Assembly: GCA_039029935.1 (NCBI GenBank)
Contig: JBCCFC010000801.1
Location: forward strand, 1 to 6,481
From: G039029935 sp039029935
GTDB taxonomy: Bacteria; Chloroflexota; Anaerolineae; Caldilineales; Caldilineaceae
Direction of reading: 5' to 3'
DNA: 6,481 nucleotides
Every line of letters begins with the position of its first letter. Positions within the stretch are counted from its first letter, which is position 1. The notes below the pieces were generated by a model. The model was not told where the DNA came from. It was given only the letters and a program-made list of their open reading frames with translations, and made no database searches. Of the stretch, positions 6,075 through 6,481 are shown piece after piece. The translations under genes and the position numbers were made by a program.

Positions 6075-6286
6075 CAAATCTTGAGAGAGAGTTAGATGTG
6101 TGAGACATCTAATCGCCGAAGGGGAAAGGGTATATCACGGACCAGGGGATATGACTGAAACTCTCAGGCAAAAGGATCAGGGTTTGGATGGCATCTCTGG
6201 AGAGACAGCAATAGCTGCACCGACGGGGCAATCTTTGGTTTATCATCTGTAAACAAAGAGAAATCTCTCAGGTTTTGGACAGAGAC
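6075..6286 (+). promoter_or_regulatory. Tandem glycine riboswitch (two aptamers)
   Basis: Aptamer I: an outer stem CAAATCTTGA/TCAGGGTTTG (6075-6084 with 6177-6186), a GAGAG/CTCTC stem, a perfect seven-base hairpin stem TTAGATG/CATCTAA (6092-6098, 6106-6112), the core GCCGAAGGGG, and the family hallmark CTCTCAGGCAAAAGGATCAG at 6161-6180. Aptamer II: outer TCTCT/AGAGA (6194-6198, 6281-6285), GGAGAGA with TCTCTC, hairpin CAGC/GCTG (6206-6217), core CACCGACGGGGCAA (6218-6231), a long arm 6232-6242 with 6250-6259, and CTCTCAGG at 6265-6272. Glycine binding controls the downstream gcvT, as in other bacteria where this RNA usually turns the glycine cleavage operon on. Both cores carry single-base departures from the consensus, and aptamer II has TTTT where AAAA is usual. 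Confidence 0.95.
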
Positions 6287-6321
6287 AAACGGGTATCGCA
6301 ACTTGCGCGTACCCGTTTTTT
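6287..6321 (+). terminator. Intrinsic terminator between glycine riboswitch and gcvT
   Basis: A perfect nine-base stem AAACGGGTA (6287-6295) with TACCCGTTT (6310-6318) is extended by an inner CGCA/TGCG stem (6297-6300, 6304-6307) over a three-base loop. It ends in a run of six T (6316-6321) and more T-rich sequence. It begins one base after the last base-paired position of aptamer II, and is the expression platform through which glycine would control read-through into gcvT. Confidence 0.9.
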
Positions 6322-6345
6322 ATTTATTTCAGGTTGCAAGGGGCA

Positions 6346-6417
6346 GGTTGAAGCGGTGAGGCTTATATGTACCGCCAACTTTCAACTTTCAACTTTCAAC
6401 TCTCCACTTTCAACTGC
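6346..6417. repeat. CAACTTT heptamer array in the gcvT leader
   Basis: Six heptamers, three CAACTTT then CAACTCT, CCACTTT and CAACTGC, run from 6376 to 6417, ending three bases before the gcvT ribosome binding site. The preceding GGTTGAAGCGGT (6346-6357) is partly complementary to ACCGCCAAC (6371-6379), so the array again has a purine-rich arm before a pyrimidine-rich arm and can form a small hairpin between the terminator and the start codon. Confidence 0.88.
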
Positions 6418-6431
6418 TTTGGAGGTTGCCT

Positions 6432-6481
6432 ATGGCAGAACAAGAACTCAAACGAACACAGCTTTATGAGTGGCATGTAGA
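6432..6481 (+). CDS. gcvT: Glycine cleavage system T protein (aminomethyltransferase), 5' end only
   Basis: Only 16 complete codons lie in the window: MAEQELKRTQLYEWHV, running off the right edge. LKRTxLYxWH is the characteristic opening of GcvT, which takes the aminomethyl group held on lipoyl-GcvH, releases ammonia and passes the one-carbon unit to tetrahydrofolate in the cytoplasm. The start is supported by GGAGG at 6421-6425, six bases before the ATG. The glycine riboswitch and terminator immediately upstream independently point to a glycine cleavage operon, commonly gcvT followed by other gcv genes. Too short for detection by length alone, but motif and context agree. Confidence 0.9.
   Translation, partial: MAEQELKRTQLYEWHV

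Noticed and set aside
6275..6469. 64-codon frame across the terminator and the start of gcvT
   Set aside because: It covers the riboswitch end, terminator and heptamer array, and is out of frame with gcvT, which has its own ribosome binding site and motif.

Overview
The window reads as ordinary bacterial chromosome of roughly balanced base composition, with compact genes separated by unusual intergenic arrays of 7- and 8-base tandem repeats. This style, together with the gene set (membrane-anchored HtrA-like protein, PMH-type sulfatase, PfkB sugar kinase, TetR regulator with low-complexity inserts, glycine riboswitch before gcvT), reminds me of Chloroflexota, perhaps Anaerolineae. That placement is an impression, not a proof.

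Layout. Positions 1-80 hold a G-free array of an 8-base repeat. Four genes then run on the minus strand, read right to left: a PfkB-family carbohydrate kinase (3820-4776), a triosephosphate isomerase-family protein that looks more like the tetrulose-phosphate isomerase paralogues than housekeeping TpiA (2895-3656), a formylglycine-type sulfatase/phosphonate monoester hydrolase-like enzyme (1060-2655), and directly abutting it an HtrA-like membrane-anchored protease whose catalytic serine codon reads leucine (88-1059). A TetR-family regulator (5150-5890) is divergent from the kinase across a 373-base region. That region carries a repeat hairpin, candidate overlapping promoters and a 13-base direct repeat. 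To the right, a tandem glycine riboswitch (about 6075-6286) and an intrinsic terminator (6287-6321) precede the first codons of gcvT (6432 to the window end).

How the genes may work together. The kinase and isomerase would suit a small sugar or polyol catabolic branch: phosphorylate a ketose, then isomerise the ketose phosphate. The divergent TetR protein is a natural candidate local regulator. The sulfatase-like enzyme could release a sulfated or phosphonylated substrate upstream of this, but it is separated by 239 bases and the link is inference. The riboswitch-gcvT unit is an independent glycine-cleavage operon that continues beyond the window.

The most distinctive features are: (1) the mosaic heptamer/octamer arrays in most intergenic gaps, which repeatedly have a purine-rich arm followed by a pyrimidine-rich arm, and which in two cases meet a gene end in the same orientation so as to provide stop codons in all three frames; (2) the protease-fold protein lacking its nucleophile; (3) the TPI-like paralogue next to a PfkB kinase; and (4) a glycine riboswitch with base changes in both aptamers and no obvious overlap between aptamer and terminator.
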